A program made the position numbers and the translations under genes. From Burkholderiales bacterium (lineage in GTDB: Bacteria > Pseudomonadota > Gammaproteobacteria > Burkholderiales > WYBJ01): a stretch of DNA of 64,000 bases. Positions 53,803 to 61,615 of the stretch are shown here, piece by piece. Where the stretch lies: assembly GCA_020848435.1 (NCBI GenBank), contig JADLAC010000002.1, forward strand, positions 227,646 to 291,645, read 5' to 3'. Numbering within the stretch: position 1 is the stretch's first letter; the number at the start of each line of letters is the position of its first letter. The notes under the pieces were generated by a model. That model was not told the DNA's origin, ran no database searches, and saw nothing but the letters and a program-made list of their open reading frames with translations.

Positions 53803-55296
53803 CTAGCTCGTCCGTCGCTGCGCAGCGAATCGGGCCGCATCACGCCCGGCACGCCGGCCGAAGACGGCGCCGCTGGTGAGACCCGATCCGCCCGGATAGT
53901 TGAAATAGAAGATGCCGCCCACCATTTCGCCGGCGGCGTAGAGCCCGGGGATGGGGCGATCGTCGATGTCCACGACATTGGCGTCGGCATTGATCTTGAT
54001 CCCGCCGTAGGTGAACGTGATGCCGCAGGTCACGGCGAAAGCCTCGAACGGCGGCACCTCCAAGGGAAGCGCCCAGTTCGACTTCGGGATCTCGATCCCG
54101 CGGGTGCCGAGCCCGTCTTTCACGGTCGGATCGAATTTGCGATCGCGCATGACCGCCGCGTTGTACTCGCGGATCGTTCTGGCGAGCTGCGTCTTGTCGA
54201 CGTCCTCGATCTTCTGGATCAGCTCTTCGATCGAATCGGCGGTGACGCGCGTGGCTTGCTTGATGCGGTACTCGTCGTGAATGAGATGCCTCACCTGCGC
54301 GTCGAACAGCTGCCACGCGAACTGGCCGGGCTGCGCCAGCACCGCTCGGCCGTTCTTCGCGTACGTGTACAGGTAGAAATCCGCGCCTTCGTCGATGAAC
54401 CGCTTGCCCTCGGCATTGACCACGATGCCGAACGGGTAGCCATGCTTGCTGAAAAGCTCGCCGATGGTGCGCTCGCCGTAGGGCGGCGCGTTCCGGTCCC
54501 AGGAGATCGCGTGACAGCCTGACCAGTTGCCGGTCGATTGCGCGCCGGCGTCGATCGCCATGCGAATACCGGCGCCCTGGTTGTAGCGGCAGCCCCTGAC
54601 CTTGGCGAGATCCCATCCGGGGCCGAGATAGCGCGCGCGCCATTCCGTGTTCGCCTCGAATCCGCCGCATGCCAGGACCACCGCCCCCGCGCGAAGGTCT
54701 TGGCGGCTGGCGTCGCGCTCGACGACGACGCCGCGGACGCCGCCATCGCCCTTGATGAGATCGCGAGCAAAGGTGCGATAGAAGACCTCCACGCCGGCCT
54801 TCTCGGCGGCCTGGAACTCGAAGTCGGTGAGCCCGATACCGCCGCCGAGCGCCTCGATGACGAGCCCGCCGAACCACTTTCGCTTGTTGCCCACCTTTGC
54901 GCTCTGGCGGCCATAGGGCAGCAAGCGCAGGCCCTTGCTCTTCAGCCACATCAAGGCGGCGTGGCTCTCGCGCGCCAGGATATCGGCGAGAGCGGGGTCG
55001 GTGCGATACTGGGTCGTGGTCGCGATATCGTCGAAGAGCTCCCGCGCCGGGTAGGCACCGAAATCGTAGCCCTCCCATTCCTGGTCGCTCAGCTCGGGCA
55101 TCAGCGCCTTGAGATCGGAGACGCCGTCGTAGGCGATGCGAAACGCGCCCGCGGTGTAGCTGCTATTGCCGCCGCGCTCTTCCAGCGGCGCACACTCGAT
55201 CACGGCCGTGCTGGCGCCGTTCTCTCTGGCCGAGAGCGCTGCCGACAATGCGGCATTACCGCCGCCGACGACGACCACATCGTAGAAGTCCTTCAT
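53803..55296 (-). CDS. tcuA: FAD-dependent dehydrogenase, tricarballylate dehydrogenase (TcuA)-like
   Basis: 497 residues from ATG at 55296 with GGGAAGG upstream; the frame is open to 55359. Fumarate-reductase-type flavoprotein: FAD loop VVVVGGGNAALSAALSA, then ERGGNSSYTAGAFRIAYDG, the mid FAD segment AVVLACGGFEANTEWR and the C-terminal IPGLYAAGEMVGGIFYFNYPGGSGL. TcuA oxidises tricarballylate to cis-aconitate, and TctC-type receptors were first known for tricarboxylates, so the pairing with Bug genes is consistent. Other 3-ketosteroid- or urocanate-reductase-like roles cannot be excluded. Confidence 0.7.
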   Translation of the reverse strand: MKDFYDVVVVGGGNAALSAALSARENGASTAVIECAPLEERGGNSSYTAGAFRIAYDGVSDLKALMPELSDQEWEGYDFGAYPARELFDDIATTTQYRTDPALADILARESHAALMWLKSKGLRLLPYGRQSAKVGNKRKWFGGLVIEALGGGIGLTDFEFQAAEKAGVEVFYRTFARDLIKGDGGVRGVVVERDASRQDLRAGAVVLACGGFEANTEWRARYLGPGWDLAKVRGCRYNQGAGIRMAIDAGAQSTGNWSGCHAISWDRNAPPYGERTIGELFSKHGYPFGIVVNAEGKRFIDEGADFYLYTYAKNGRAVLAQPGQFAWQLFDAQVRHLIHDEYRIKQATRVTADSIEELIQKIEDVDKTQLARTIREYNAAVMRDRKFDPTVKDGLGTRGIEIPKSNWALPLEVPPFEAFAVTCGITFTYGGIKINADANVVDIDDRPIPGLYAAGEMVGGIFYFNYPGGSGLTSGAVFGRRAGRDAARFAAQRRTS

Positions 55297-55323
55297 CAGC
55301 CTTCCCGAGTTGACAGCATGTGG

Positions 55324-55352
55324 AAAGTAACTTAATGTCCGGACAAATGCAA
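55324..55352 (-). promoter_or_regulatory. Possible promoter of the TcuA-like gene with operator in the spacer
   Basis: On the minus strand TTGCAT (55352-55347) and TACTTT (55329-55324) are 17 bp apart, and a GTCCGGACA box lies in the spacer. The same arrangement is seen upstream of the CoA-transferase at 58096-58124. Confidence 0.4.
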
Positions 55353-55369
55353 GATCCATTGTTCGTACA
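55337..55369. promoter_or_regulatory. Paired operator, boxes GTCCGGACA and GTTCGTACA
   Basis: Boxes at 55337-55345 and 55361-55369, 24 bp start to start, within the 152-bp region between the divergent TcuA-like and Bug genes. Flanks are AT-rich (AAT...AAATG and ATT...ATAT), giving a consensus RATGTNCGKACRWWT shared with the pair at 58079. Size and symmetry suit a GntR/HutC dimer; the regulator is encoded at 56491. Confidence 0.65.
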
Positions 55370-55448
55370 ATATTGGCCGGTGCGAGCCGCTCGCCAACGC
55401 GTCCGGCTGGCCGCCGGCTGATGGCGCGGCGTCATTGGAGGAGAGAAC

Positions 55449-56417
55449 ATGAAGGGACGGATTCGTTGTCTTGCATTGTCGGCTGCTGCAATCTGCGCAT
55501 TGCCGGCTCACGCCGCGGCTGCTTTCCCGGAGCGGCCCGTGCGACTGATCGTTCCATTCGTGCCGGGCGGCGGCACGGATAGCCTGGCGCGCATCATCAA
55601 CAAGAAGCTGAGCGACGTCCTCGGCCAGCAAGTCGTGATCGACAACCGCGCGGGAGCGCAGGGGAACGTGGGCACGGCCCTCGGCGCCAAGGCGCGCGCG
55701 GACGGTTACACGGTAACCCTGGTGATTCACGGCACGCTCACCATCAATCCGCACATGTACAGCGACACCGGCTACGACGCGCTCAAGGACTTCGCGGCCG
55801 TATCCCGGGGAACGACCAACTGGTACGTGTTGGTGGCGCATCCGAGCGTGCCGGTGAAGACGCTCAAGGACGTGGTGGATCTCGGCAAGGCGAAGCCAGG
55901 CTCCGTGACGTTCGGAACATCGGCCTCGGGCCCGCAGCTCGTCGGCGAATTGCTGAAGATGACCACGGCCACGGGCCTCGTCCACGTCCCCTACAAGGGC
56001 GCGGGTCAGGCGGTGATCGCGCTCCTCGGCGGCCAGACCAACCTCATGATTTCCAGTCCCGCGGCGATCGTTCCGCACGTGAAGAACGGGAAGGCGCGTG
56101 CGATCGCCTTCTTCGCCAAGGAACGCAACGAGGCGCTGCCTGACGTTCCGACTGCCCTCGAGCAGGGGTTCGCCGACGTGAGCGATGTCCCGGAGTGGTA
56201 TGGGTTTGCCGTTCCCGCGGGCACGCCTGCCGCGGCGATCAAGATTCTGAATAGCGCGTTCACGGCTGCGCTGACGGACCCCGAAAGCCAGAAGGGCATT
56301 CGTGTGCTCGGCATGACGCCCTCGCCGAGCACGCCCGAGGAATTCGCGAAGCAGATCCGCGCCGACTACGAGCGCTGGGGCAAGGTCGTGAAGGCTGCCG
56401 GCGTCAAGATTGATTGA
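55449..56417 (+). CDS. Bug/TctC-type solute-binding protein (13 of 14)
   Basis: 322 residues, ATG with GGAGGAG upstream. Signal peptide ends in HAAA (about residue 24). Motifs: FPERPVRLIVPFVPGGGTD, VIDNRAGAQGNVGTA, ARADGYTVT (R-A-D-G instead of x-P-D-G), LVHVPYKGAGQAVIAL. Divergent from the TcuA-like gene across the paired operator and followed by the GntR gene, probably in one transcript. Confidence 0.93.
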   Translation: MKGRIRCLALSAAAICALPAHAAAAFPERPVRLIVPFVPGGGTDSLARIINKKLSDVLGQQVVIDNRAGAQGNVGTALGAKARADGYTVTLVIHGTLTINPHMYSDTGYDALKDFAAVSRGTTNWYVLVAHPSVPVKTLKDVVDLGKAKPGSVTFGTSASGPQLVGELLKMTTATGLVHVPYKGAGQAVIALLGGQTNLMISSPAAIVPHVKNGKARAIAFFAKERNEALPDVPTALEQGFADVSDVPEWYGFAVPAGTPAAAIKILNSAFTAALTDPESQKGIRVLGMTPSPSTPEEFAKQIRADYERWGKVVKAAGVKID

Positions 56418-56490
56418 CCGTTCGCGTCACGATGGCGCCAGCCTGCGGCGGCATCCGCCTGGCCGGGAGGATTCGTCCGGAGGACCCGCC

Positions 56491-57273
56491 ATGGCAGTAA
56501 AGCGCGGCAACACGATGCACAAGCGGATCGCCGACACGCTCCGCGACCGGATTGCCCACGGCGTCTACGGCGAAGACCGGATGCTTCCGCCCGAGCTCAC
56601 GCTCGTCACCGAATTCAACGTCAGCCGCCACACCGTACGCGACGCGATGAAGGCCCTGGTGGCGGAAGGTCTCATCGAGCGCACGGCGGGCCGCGGTACC
56701 GTCGTTTCGCCGCACGCCGGGTCGGAGGCCAAGTGGGGCGTGCGCTCGCTCTCGGACCTCGTCGGCGAGTTCAGCGACAGCGCAGTCGTCGTCTTGAAGA
56801 AGGGCGTCGTTGCCGCCCGGTCGTTCCCGCAGGTTGCCAAGCTTTTCGAGCTGCAATCGGGCGGCTCGCTTTACGCGATTCAGCGCGTGCTGAGCTTGAA
56901 GCACGGTCCAATCGCCTTTCACCGGCTCTTCACGCTGATGAAGTACGCGGCGCGTATTCCGGCCGATGAGCTTGGTTACAAGACGCTGATCGGGCAGATC
57001 GAGCAGCATTGTCGCATCCGGGCATTCAAGACGCGTCAAATCGCGTCGGCCGCCGCAGCCGACGCCGACGTGGCGAAAGCATTGGGTGTGCGCCGCGGCA
57101 CCCCAATGCTGGTGTTGCGCAGGACCTACCTCACTCGCGACGACGAGCCGATCGAATACACGCAGCTCATGTGCCGGCCGGATCGATACGAACAGACGGT
57201 GGATTTCTATCGAGAGCCTGTACCGGCAAGGCCGTCCGCTCAGTCGCTGTCACGCACCGGTAAAGCGCGGTGA
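56491..57273 (+). CDS. GntR-family regulator, HutC subfamily
   Basis: 260 residues from ATG with GGAGGAC upstream. N-terminal winged HTH (RIADTLRDRIAHGVYGEDRM, LPPELTLVTEFNVSRHTV, GLIERTAGRGTVV), then a UTRA effector domain (IQRVLSLKHGPIAFHR, GTPMLVLRRTYLTRDDEPIE). HutC-type regulators sense a pathway metabolite, usually as repressors. The gene lies between two divergent promoter regions that carry matching paired boxes (55337 and 58079), making it their likely regulator. Tail-to-tail overlap of 24 bp with the crotonase gene. Confidence 0.92.
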   Translation: MAVKRGNTMHKRIADTLRDRIAHGVYGEDRMLPPELTLVTEFNVSRHTVRDAMKALVAEGLIERTAGRGTVVSPHAGSEAKWGVRSLSDLVGEFSDSAVVVLKKGVVAARSFPQVAKLFELQSGGSLYAIQRVLSLKHGPIAFHRLFTLMKYAARIPADELGYKTLIGQIEQHCRIRAFKTRQIASAAAADADVAKALGVRRGTPMLVLRRTYLTRDDEPIEYTQLMCRPDRYEQTVDFYREPVPARPSAQSLSRTGKAR

Positions 57274-58032
57274 GCGCTTCTCGAGGAAGGAGCGGATGCC
57301 CTCCTGTTTGTCGGCGGTCTGGTAGATCGTGCTCACGACGAAGGCTTCGTACTTGATCCCCTCGGCGAGCGACATCTGCATGCCGGCATACACGGCGCGT
57401 TTTGCCCACTGAAGGCTCAGCGGGCCGCGGTTTGCGTACACCCCGACCATTTCCTTGGCCGTGCTGAGCGCCTGCCCCTGTTCGGTTAGGCGATTGATGA
57501 CGCCGAGCTGATAGGCGCGTTCGGCATCCATGGGATCACCCGAGAACAGAATGTCCAGGGCATTTGCCATGCCGACGATGCGCGGCAGACGTTGGGTGCC
57601 GCCCGCGCCGGGGACGGTGCCGATCTTCGAGCTGGTGATGCCGTACTGCGAGCCGCGCGCGCCGACGCGCAGGTCGCACGCGAGCGCGAGCTCGAAGCCG
57701 CCGGTCAGGCAGTAACCCTCGATCGCGGCGATGATCGGCTTCGAGTGATTCTCGAGCGCTTCATTGAGCCGGCGCCACTTCTCCATGAAGCTCATGAACT
57801 GCGCGGGCGAAATCACGTCCTTCAGCGCATTGAGATCCATCCCCGTGGAGAAGCAAGCTTCCGCACCCGTGACGATGATGCCGCGCACGTTGCCTTGGTC
57901 ATACAAGGCGGCAAAGGCGCACTCGAGCTCCTCCATCATCCGGAACGTGATCGCGTTGCGTTTCGAGGGACGATTCAGGCAAATAATGGCGGCGGGTCCG
58001 TCGAGCGTCAGCTTCAATGTTTCATAGTCCAT
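57250..58032 (-). CDS. Enoyl-CoA hydratase/isomerase (crotonase family)
   Basis: 260 residues from ATG at 58032 with GAGGAC upstream; an upstream in-frame TTG at 58062 is unlikely. Crotonase fold with oxyanion-hole segments EACFSTGMDLNAL and GYCLTGGFELALACDLRV, then GTVPGAGGTQRLPRIVGMA carrying a probable catalytic glutamate-free loop (VPGAGG where hydratases often have PEAGG-type residues). An isomerase or hydrolase role is therefore as likely as hydration. Divergent from the double CoA-transferase across the second paired operator. Confidence 0.88.
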   Translation of the reverse strand: MDYETLKLTLDGPAAIICLNRPSKRNAITFRMMEELECAFAALYDQGNVRGIIVTGAEACFSTGMDLNALKDVISPAQFMSFMEKWRRLNEALENHSKPIIAAIEGYCLTGGFELALACDLRVGARGSQYGITSSKIGTVPGAGGTQRLPRIVGMANALDILFSGDPMDAERAYQLGVINRLTEQGQALSTAKEMVGVYANRGPLSLQWAKRAVYAGMQMSLAEGIKYEAFVVSTIYQTADKQEGIRSFLEKRSPRFTGA

Positions 58033-58078
58033 GGCGGGTCCTCTGGGAGCGGAGTGAGCCAACAGGATACCCGATAAT

Positions 58079-58111
58079 GTGCGGACATTTCGGTCTTGAG
58101 ATGTCCGGACG
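58079..58111. promoter_or_regulatory. Paired operator, boxes GTGCGGACA and GTCCGGACG
   Basis: Boxes at 58079-58087 and 58103-58111, again exactly 24 bp start to start, between the divergent crotonase and CoA-transferase genes. The second box sits inside the spacer of the CoA-transferase promoter. Probable GntR/HutC site. Confidence 0.65.
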
Positions 58112-58124
58112 GTTTGGGTATTAA
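58096..58124 (+). promoter_or_regulatory. Sigma-70-like promoter of the double CoA-transferase
   Basis: TTGAGA at 58096-58101, 17-bp spacer, TATTAA at 58119-58124. Transcription would begin near 58131, only a few bases before the ATG at 58138, so the mRNA may be nearly leaderless. Confidence 0.6.
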
Positions 58125-58137
58125 TCGAGCTTCACAC

Positions 58138-60330
58138 ATGGAACGACCAATGTACGATCCGCACTGCGGATTCCTCGATGACCTTCTGGTCGTCGAGATC
58201 GGCGATCGCATTGCCGCTGGCGCGTGCGGCGGTCTGCTCGCGCAACTGGGCGCCCGGGTCGTGGTCGTGGAGCCTGCCGCACGCTCGACGTCCGGCAAGT
58301 GGCGCAATCGCGGCGCCATGATGGCCGGTAAGCTGAGCGTCGTCCTCGACGTTGACAGCGATCGTACGCTTCGCGACGACTTGCTCGCGCGAGCGGACGT
58401 CGTATTGCTGAGCAGCGATTGCGGCGATCGGGCGAGCGGCGCGTGGGCCCGCGCAGCCGGCGCGAATCAGGTCGTCGTCGACATCACCGCATTCGGACGG
58501 GCCGACCAGGATCGAGGGCGCTGCGTAAGCGAGGAAATCATCCAGGCGCTGGGTGGCGTAATCGATACCACCGGACCAGCGGAAGATGCGCCGGCCATCG
58601 TCGGGCCGCCGGTGCTGGAGATGACCACGGCGGTGTCGGCGGCGGCCGCGGTCCTGCTCGCGCTGCGTGTGCGTCGCGTGCACGGCCGCGGCCAGTGCAT
58701 CGACATGTCCATTCTGGATGGTGCGGTAAGCTGCCTCAGCAACTTCCTCGCCCTGCATTTCGGCGGCATTCGAGCGAGCCGCTCCGGCAATCGCCATCCG
58801 ATCTATGCGCCGTGGGGAAGCCATGGCGCCCGCGACGGCCATCTGCTCTTGTGCGCGGTGTCCGACGACCAATTCGCTCGCCTCTGCGGTGCGATAGGCG
58901 AGCCGACCTTGGCGCGCGATCCTCGCTTCTCGAGCTCGCCGCTGCGGCGCCAGCACGTCGACGAGCTGGAACGGATCATCAGCGCCTGGACCGCGAGCAG
59001 AACGGTCGCCGAGTGCGAGCAGGCGATGATCCACGCTGGCGTGCCCTGTGGGCCGATCGTGACGCTCGACAGGCTGGAACACGAGCCCAATCTCGTTCAC
59101 CGGCAAACGCTGCGCCGCTTGCATGATCCGGAAGCGAGGACGAGCGCGCGCGTTTCCGCGTCACCGATTCGCGGCACGCCTTTGAGCGGGCTGAACCCGA
59201 CGCGCATCTCTTCGCCGGGCGAGGACCGCGCGCGAGTCCTGGAGATTCTCGCGGCGCGGCCGCAACCGAGAGCGCATACCCTCTCGGAGGAAGATTGCTC
59301 GCGCGTGGAGGCGCTAGCGGGCGTGCGCGTCGTCGAGATCGGTCACTACACGGTGGCGCCGCTGGCAAGCCGCTACATGGGCGCGTTCGGCGCGGATGTC
59401 ATCAAAGTCGAGCCCCCGCAAGGCGACGCCATACGGCAAGGCGCGCCGCGAGTGGCGAACGGGGTCTCGTACATTTTTGCCTTCAGCAATACCGACAAGC
59501 GGGGCCTCGTGCTCGACTTGCGCCAGGAACGCGACCGGGGGAGGTTGCACCGGCTGCTCGAGCAAGCCGATCTTCTGATCGAGAACCTTCGTCCCGGAAC
59601 GCTCGACAAGCTGGGTTTTGGACCCGGCGTGCTGCACCAGCGCTATCCGCGCCTGGTGTATTGCGCGATCACCGGCTTCGGCAGCGATTCGACCTACCGG
59701 GACCGCCCCGCGCTCGATACGGTCATTCAAGCGATGTCCGGGCTCATGAGCCTCACCTGCGTGGATGGCATGCCGCTCAAGGCAGGCATCTCCGCTTCCG
59801 ATGTCACGGGAGGCCTGTTCGGGCTGCTGGCTTCGCTCGCCGGGATCGAGTATCGCGACCGGACCGGACAGGCGCCGCATTTCGACATCTCCATGCAGGA
59901 TGCGTCGGTGTGGTTGACGCAGATGCATTGGTCGGGCGCGTCGCGCTCGACTGCGCGCCTGGTCCAGGCGCAAGACGGCTACGTCGTCGTACGGGGCGAG
60001 GCGAGTATCGTCGAGGCGCGCATGGCGATGCTTCCTGCGACCGCCGAGCGGTCGCAAGTGGTGGCCGCGCTTTCTGCCTTCGGGCTGGAGGCGGCGCCCG
60101 TGCTTACGGTAGCCGAAGTCGTGGATGCTCCGCGAACCGCCGCCCGCCAGCTCATCGTCGAATGCCCGGTGCAAGACGACGGCACATGGCGGGTTCAGGG
60201 CTGCCCGTTGCGGCTGTGCTCGACGCCGCCGCGCGTGCGCAGCGTGCTGTCGCGTTTGGGCTCGAACGATGAACAAGTGATTGACGAATTGAAGCTCGAC
60301 GGGCACCCTGCCAGTCTCCGCGCACGCTGA
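58138..60330 (+). CDS. Double-length class III CoA-transferase (two fused CaiB/BaiF domains)
   Basis: 730 residues from ATG at 58138; ATG at 58150 is the alternative and neither has a Shine-Dalgarno. Two CaiB-type halves: residues about 10-370 (FLDDLLVVEIGDRIAAGACG, GRGQCIDMSILDGAVSC) and about 390-725 (LAGVRVVEIGHYTVAPLASR, ENLRPGTLDKLGFG). The catalytic aspartate is present in the second half (D555 in SASDVTGG) but the aligned position in the first half is E161 (PPVLEMTT), so the first half may be inactive or altered. Fusions of this kind replace the usual intertwined homodimer. Confidence 0.85.
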   Translation: MERPMYDPHCGFLDDLLVVEIGDRIAAGACGGLLAQLGARVVVVEPAARSTSGKWRNRGAMMAGKLSVVLDVDSDRTLRDDLLARADVVLLSSDCGDRASGAWARAAGANQVVVDITAFGRADQDRGRCVSEEIIQALGGVIDTTGPAEDAPAIVGPPVLEMTTAVSAAAAVLLALRVRRVHGRGQCIDMSILDGAVSCLSNFLALHFGGIRASRSGNRHPIYAPWGSHGARDGHLLLCAVSDDQFARLCGAIGEPTLARDPRFSSSPLRRQHVDELERIISAWTASRTVAECEQAMIHAGVPCGPIVTLDRLEHEPNLVHRQTLRRLHDPEARTSARVSASPIRGTPLSGLNPTRISSPGEDRARVLEILAARPQPRAHTLSEEDCSRVEALAGVRVVEIGHYTVAPLASRYMGAFGADVIKVEPPQGDAIRQGAPRVANGVSYIFAFSNTDKRGLVLDLRQERDRGRLHRLLEQADLLIENLRPGTLDKLGFGPGVLHQRYPRLVYCAITGFGSDSTYRDRPALDTVIQAMSGLMSLTCVDGMPLKAGISASDVTGGLFGLLASLAGIEYRDRTGQAPHFDISMQDASVWLTQMHWSGASRSTARLVQAQDGYVVVRGEASIVEARMAMLPATAERSQVVAALSAFGLEAAPVLTVAEVVDAPRTAARQLIVECPVQDDGTWRVQGCPLRLCSTPPRVRSVLSRLGSNDEQVIDELKLDGHPASLRAR

Positions 60331-60403
60331 GCTCGGCAACAATGAACGAGTGATTGACGAATTGAAGCTCGGCGTGCAACCTGCCAGGGTGCGCGCGCAG
60401 TGA
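60260..60403. repeat. Imperfect 73-bp tandem duplication at the CoA-transferase 3' end
   Basis: GTGATTGACGAATTGAAGCT occurs at 60277 and again at 60350, and the stop region TGAGCTCGG recurs at 60328 and 60401, giving a 73-bp period. The second copy is non-coding and lies directly before the glutaredoxin-DinB gene, contributing its GGGAG ribosome site. Confidence 0.75.
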
Positions 60404-60419
60404 GCTCGGGAGCACATCG

Positions 60420-61178
60420 ATGGCGCAATACGAACTTTTCGTTCAGCCCGGCTGAAGCAGTTGTCTCAGGGCGAAAGAGTTTCTTTCGCGGCACAACATT
60501 GATCACGATGTCGTGAACATCGCCGCCGATGAGACCGGGCGCGAGCGGCTGATCGCGCTGGGCGTACGCCACGTGCCGGTGCTCGCGCGCGGCAAGGACT
60601 ACGTCGTCGCTCAGCAGCTCGACGCGATCGCGCGCTTCGTCGGCGTCGAAACCGCGCGCCACACGCCGCTGGCGCCCGATGTCTTGATCGAGCGCTGGCT
60701 CGGCGTTCTCACCGCGGCGCAGGGATTCATGCGGCAGATGCCGGCGCAGCGCCTCGGCGACGAAGTCGCCGCGGGGCGCAAAGGCAATGTGCTCGAGCAC
60801 GGATACCACGCCCTGCGTATCGTCGAGGGATTCCTGCGTGCCGTCGCCGGAATCGAGAAGAACTGGGTGGATGTCTCCATGGAGCCGCCGGCGCCCGACG
60901 TGCGCAGCGGCAGCGACGTCGCCCGTTACGGCGAGACGGTGAAGGCGAAGCTCGCGGGCTGGCGCCAGCATGCGGCGAAGGAAGACTGGAGCCGCTCGCT
61001 CGACCTGGTCGATGGGCGCTGGATGCTGCACGCCTTTCTCGAGCGGCAGGTGTGGCATAGCGCGCAGCACATCCGTCAGCTCGAGGCCCTGCTCGAGCGC
61101 TTCGGCGTCGAGCCGCAGCCGCACCTCGACCGTGCGCTACTCCATGGCCTGCCGTTGCCCGAAGGCGTCTGGTCCTAA
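60420..61178 (+). CDS. Glutaredoxin-DinB fusion protein, candidate selenoprotein (in-frame TGA at 60453-60455)
   Basis: 252 residues if the TGA is read through. ATG at 60420 has GGGAG seven bases upstream. Residues 1-75 are a glutaredoxin/thioredoxin fold: QYELFVQPG, then TGA (residue 12), S-S-C15, RAKEFLSRHN and the cis-proline loop RHVPVLARG. The TGA replaces the first cysteine of the CxxC redox motif, giving UxxC. The remainder is a DinB/YfiT-like helical bundle with possible metal histidines in LEHGYHALRI and VWHSAQHIRQL; relatives include thiol S-transferases. A SECIS-like hairpin follows at 60471. If no selenocysteine machinery exists, this is a nonsense pseudogene or restarts at GTG 60513, which has no ribosome site. 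Confidence 0.7.
60471..60489 (+). promoter_or_regulatory. SECIS-like hairpin downstream of the in-frame TGA
   Basis: GCGAAAG (60471-60477) and CTTTCGC (60483-60489) form a perfect 7-bp stem with loop AGTTT. The loop begins 22 nt after the TGA and has G as its second base. Bacterial SECIS elements lie within the coding region just after UGA and are expected to have a short upper stem and a G among the first two loop bases, so the geometry fits. Confidence 0.6.
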
Positions 61179-61225
61179 GACCGAGTCGTCGCAATCCGAA
61201 TTCGCATGATCCCAACCGGAGGTAC

Positions 61226-61576
61226 ATGATGAACGCCAAGCATGCGTTTCGTATCGCGGCTTCTCTTGTGCTCGCGCTCCTGTGCGCACAGGCCTGGCCG
61301 TACGAAATGAGGGTGGAGCGCGATACTGCCCACCGACGCGTGGGCTACGAGGAGCTCATAGGCGCCGGTCGATTCACGATGGGCTACCGATTCGCCGCCT
61401 CCGACGCGTTCGTCTCGCCGCTGCCTGCGATCGAATCGAATGTTTCCATGGGCCACTGGGACATCGGCACGGCCCTGGCGGTACCGGAGCCGGGGATGCC
61501 GCTGCTGTTCGCGCTCGGCGCGGCCGCGATTTTCGCGCGGCGTGCCTTACCGATGGCCAGCGCGACCGCACGCTGA
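61226..61576 (+). CDS. Small secreted protein with PEP-CTERM sorting signal
   Basis: 116 residues, start at ATGATG with GGAGG upstream. N-terminal signal peptide (RIAASLVLALLCAQAW), a short mature region of about 60 residues with no recognised domain, and a C-terminal VPEP motif followed by a hydrophobic segment (MPLLFALGAAAIFA) and R-R. This tripartite end is the exosortase/PEP-CTERM signal for envelope sorting. No exosortase gene is in the window. Stands between the glutaredoxin-DinB gene and the enolase-superfamily gene. Confidence 0.7.
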   Translation: MMNAKHAFRIAASLVLALLCAQAWPYEMRVERDTAHRRVGYEELIGAGRFTMGYRFAASDAFVSPLPAIESNVSMGHWDIGTALAVPEPGMPLLFALGAAAIFARRALPMASATAR

Positions 61577-61615
61577 TGGACCTCGAAATTCCGTGATCGT
61601 GGCGCAGGAGTATCC

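Noticed and set aside
60513..61178. Ordinary gene starting at GTG 60513, without the glutaredoxin part
   Set aside because: No ribosome site before this GTG, and it would begin inside the thioredoxin fold; the frame upstream is clearly the missing glutaredoxin N-terminus interrupted only by the TGA.
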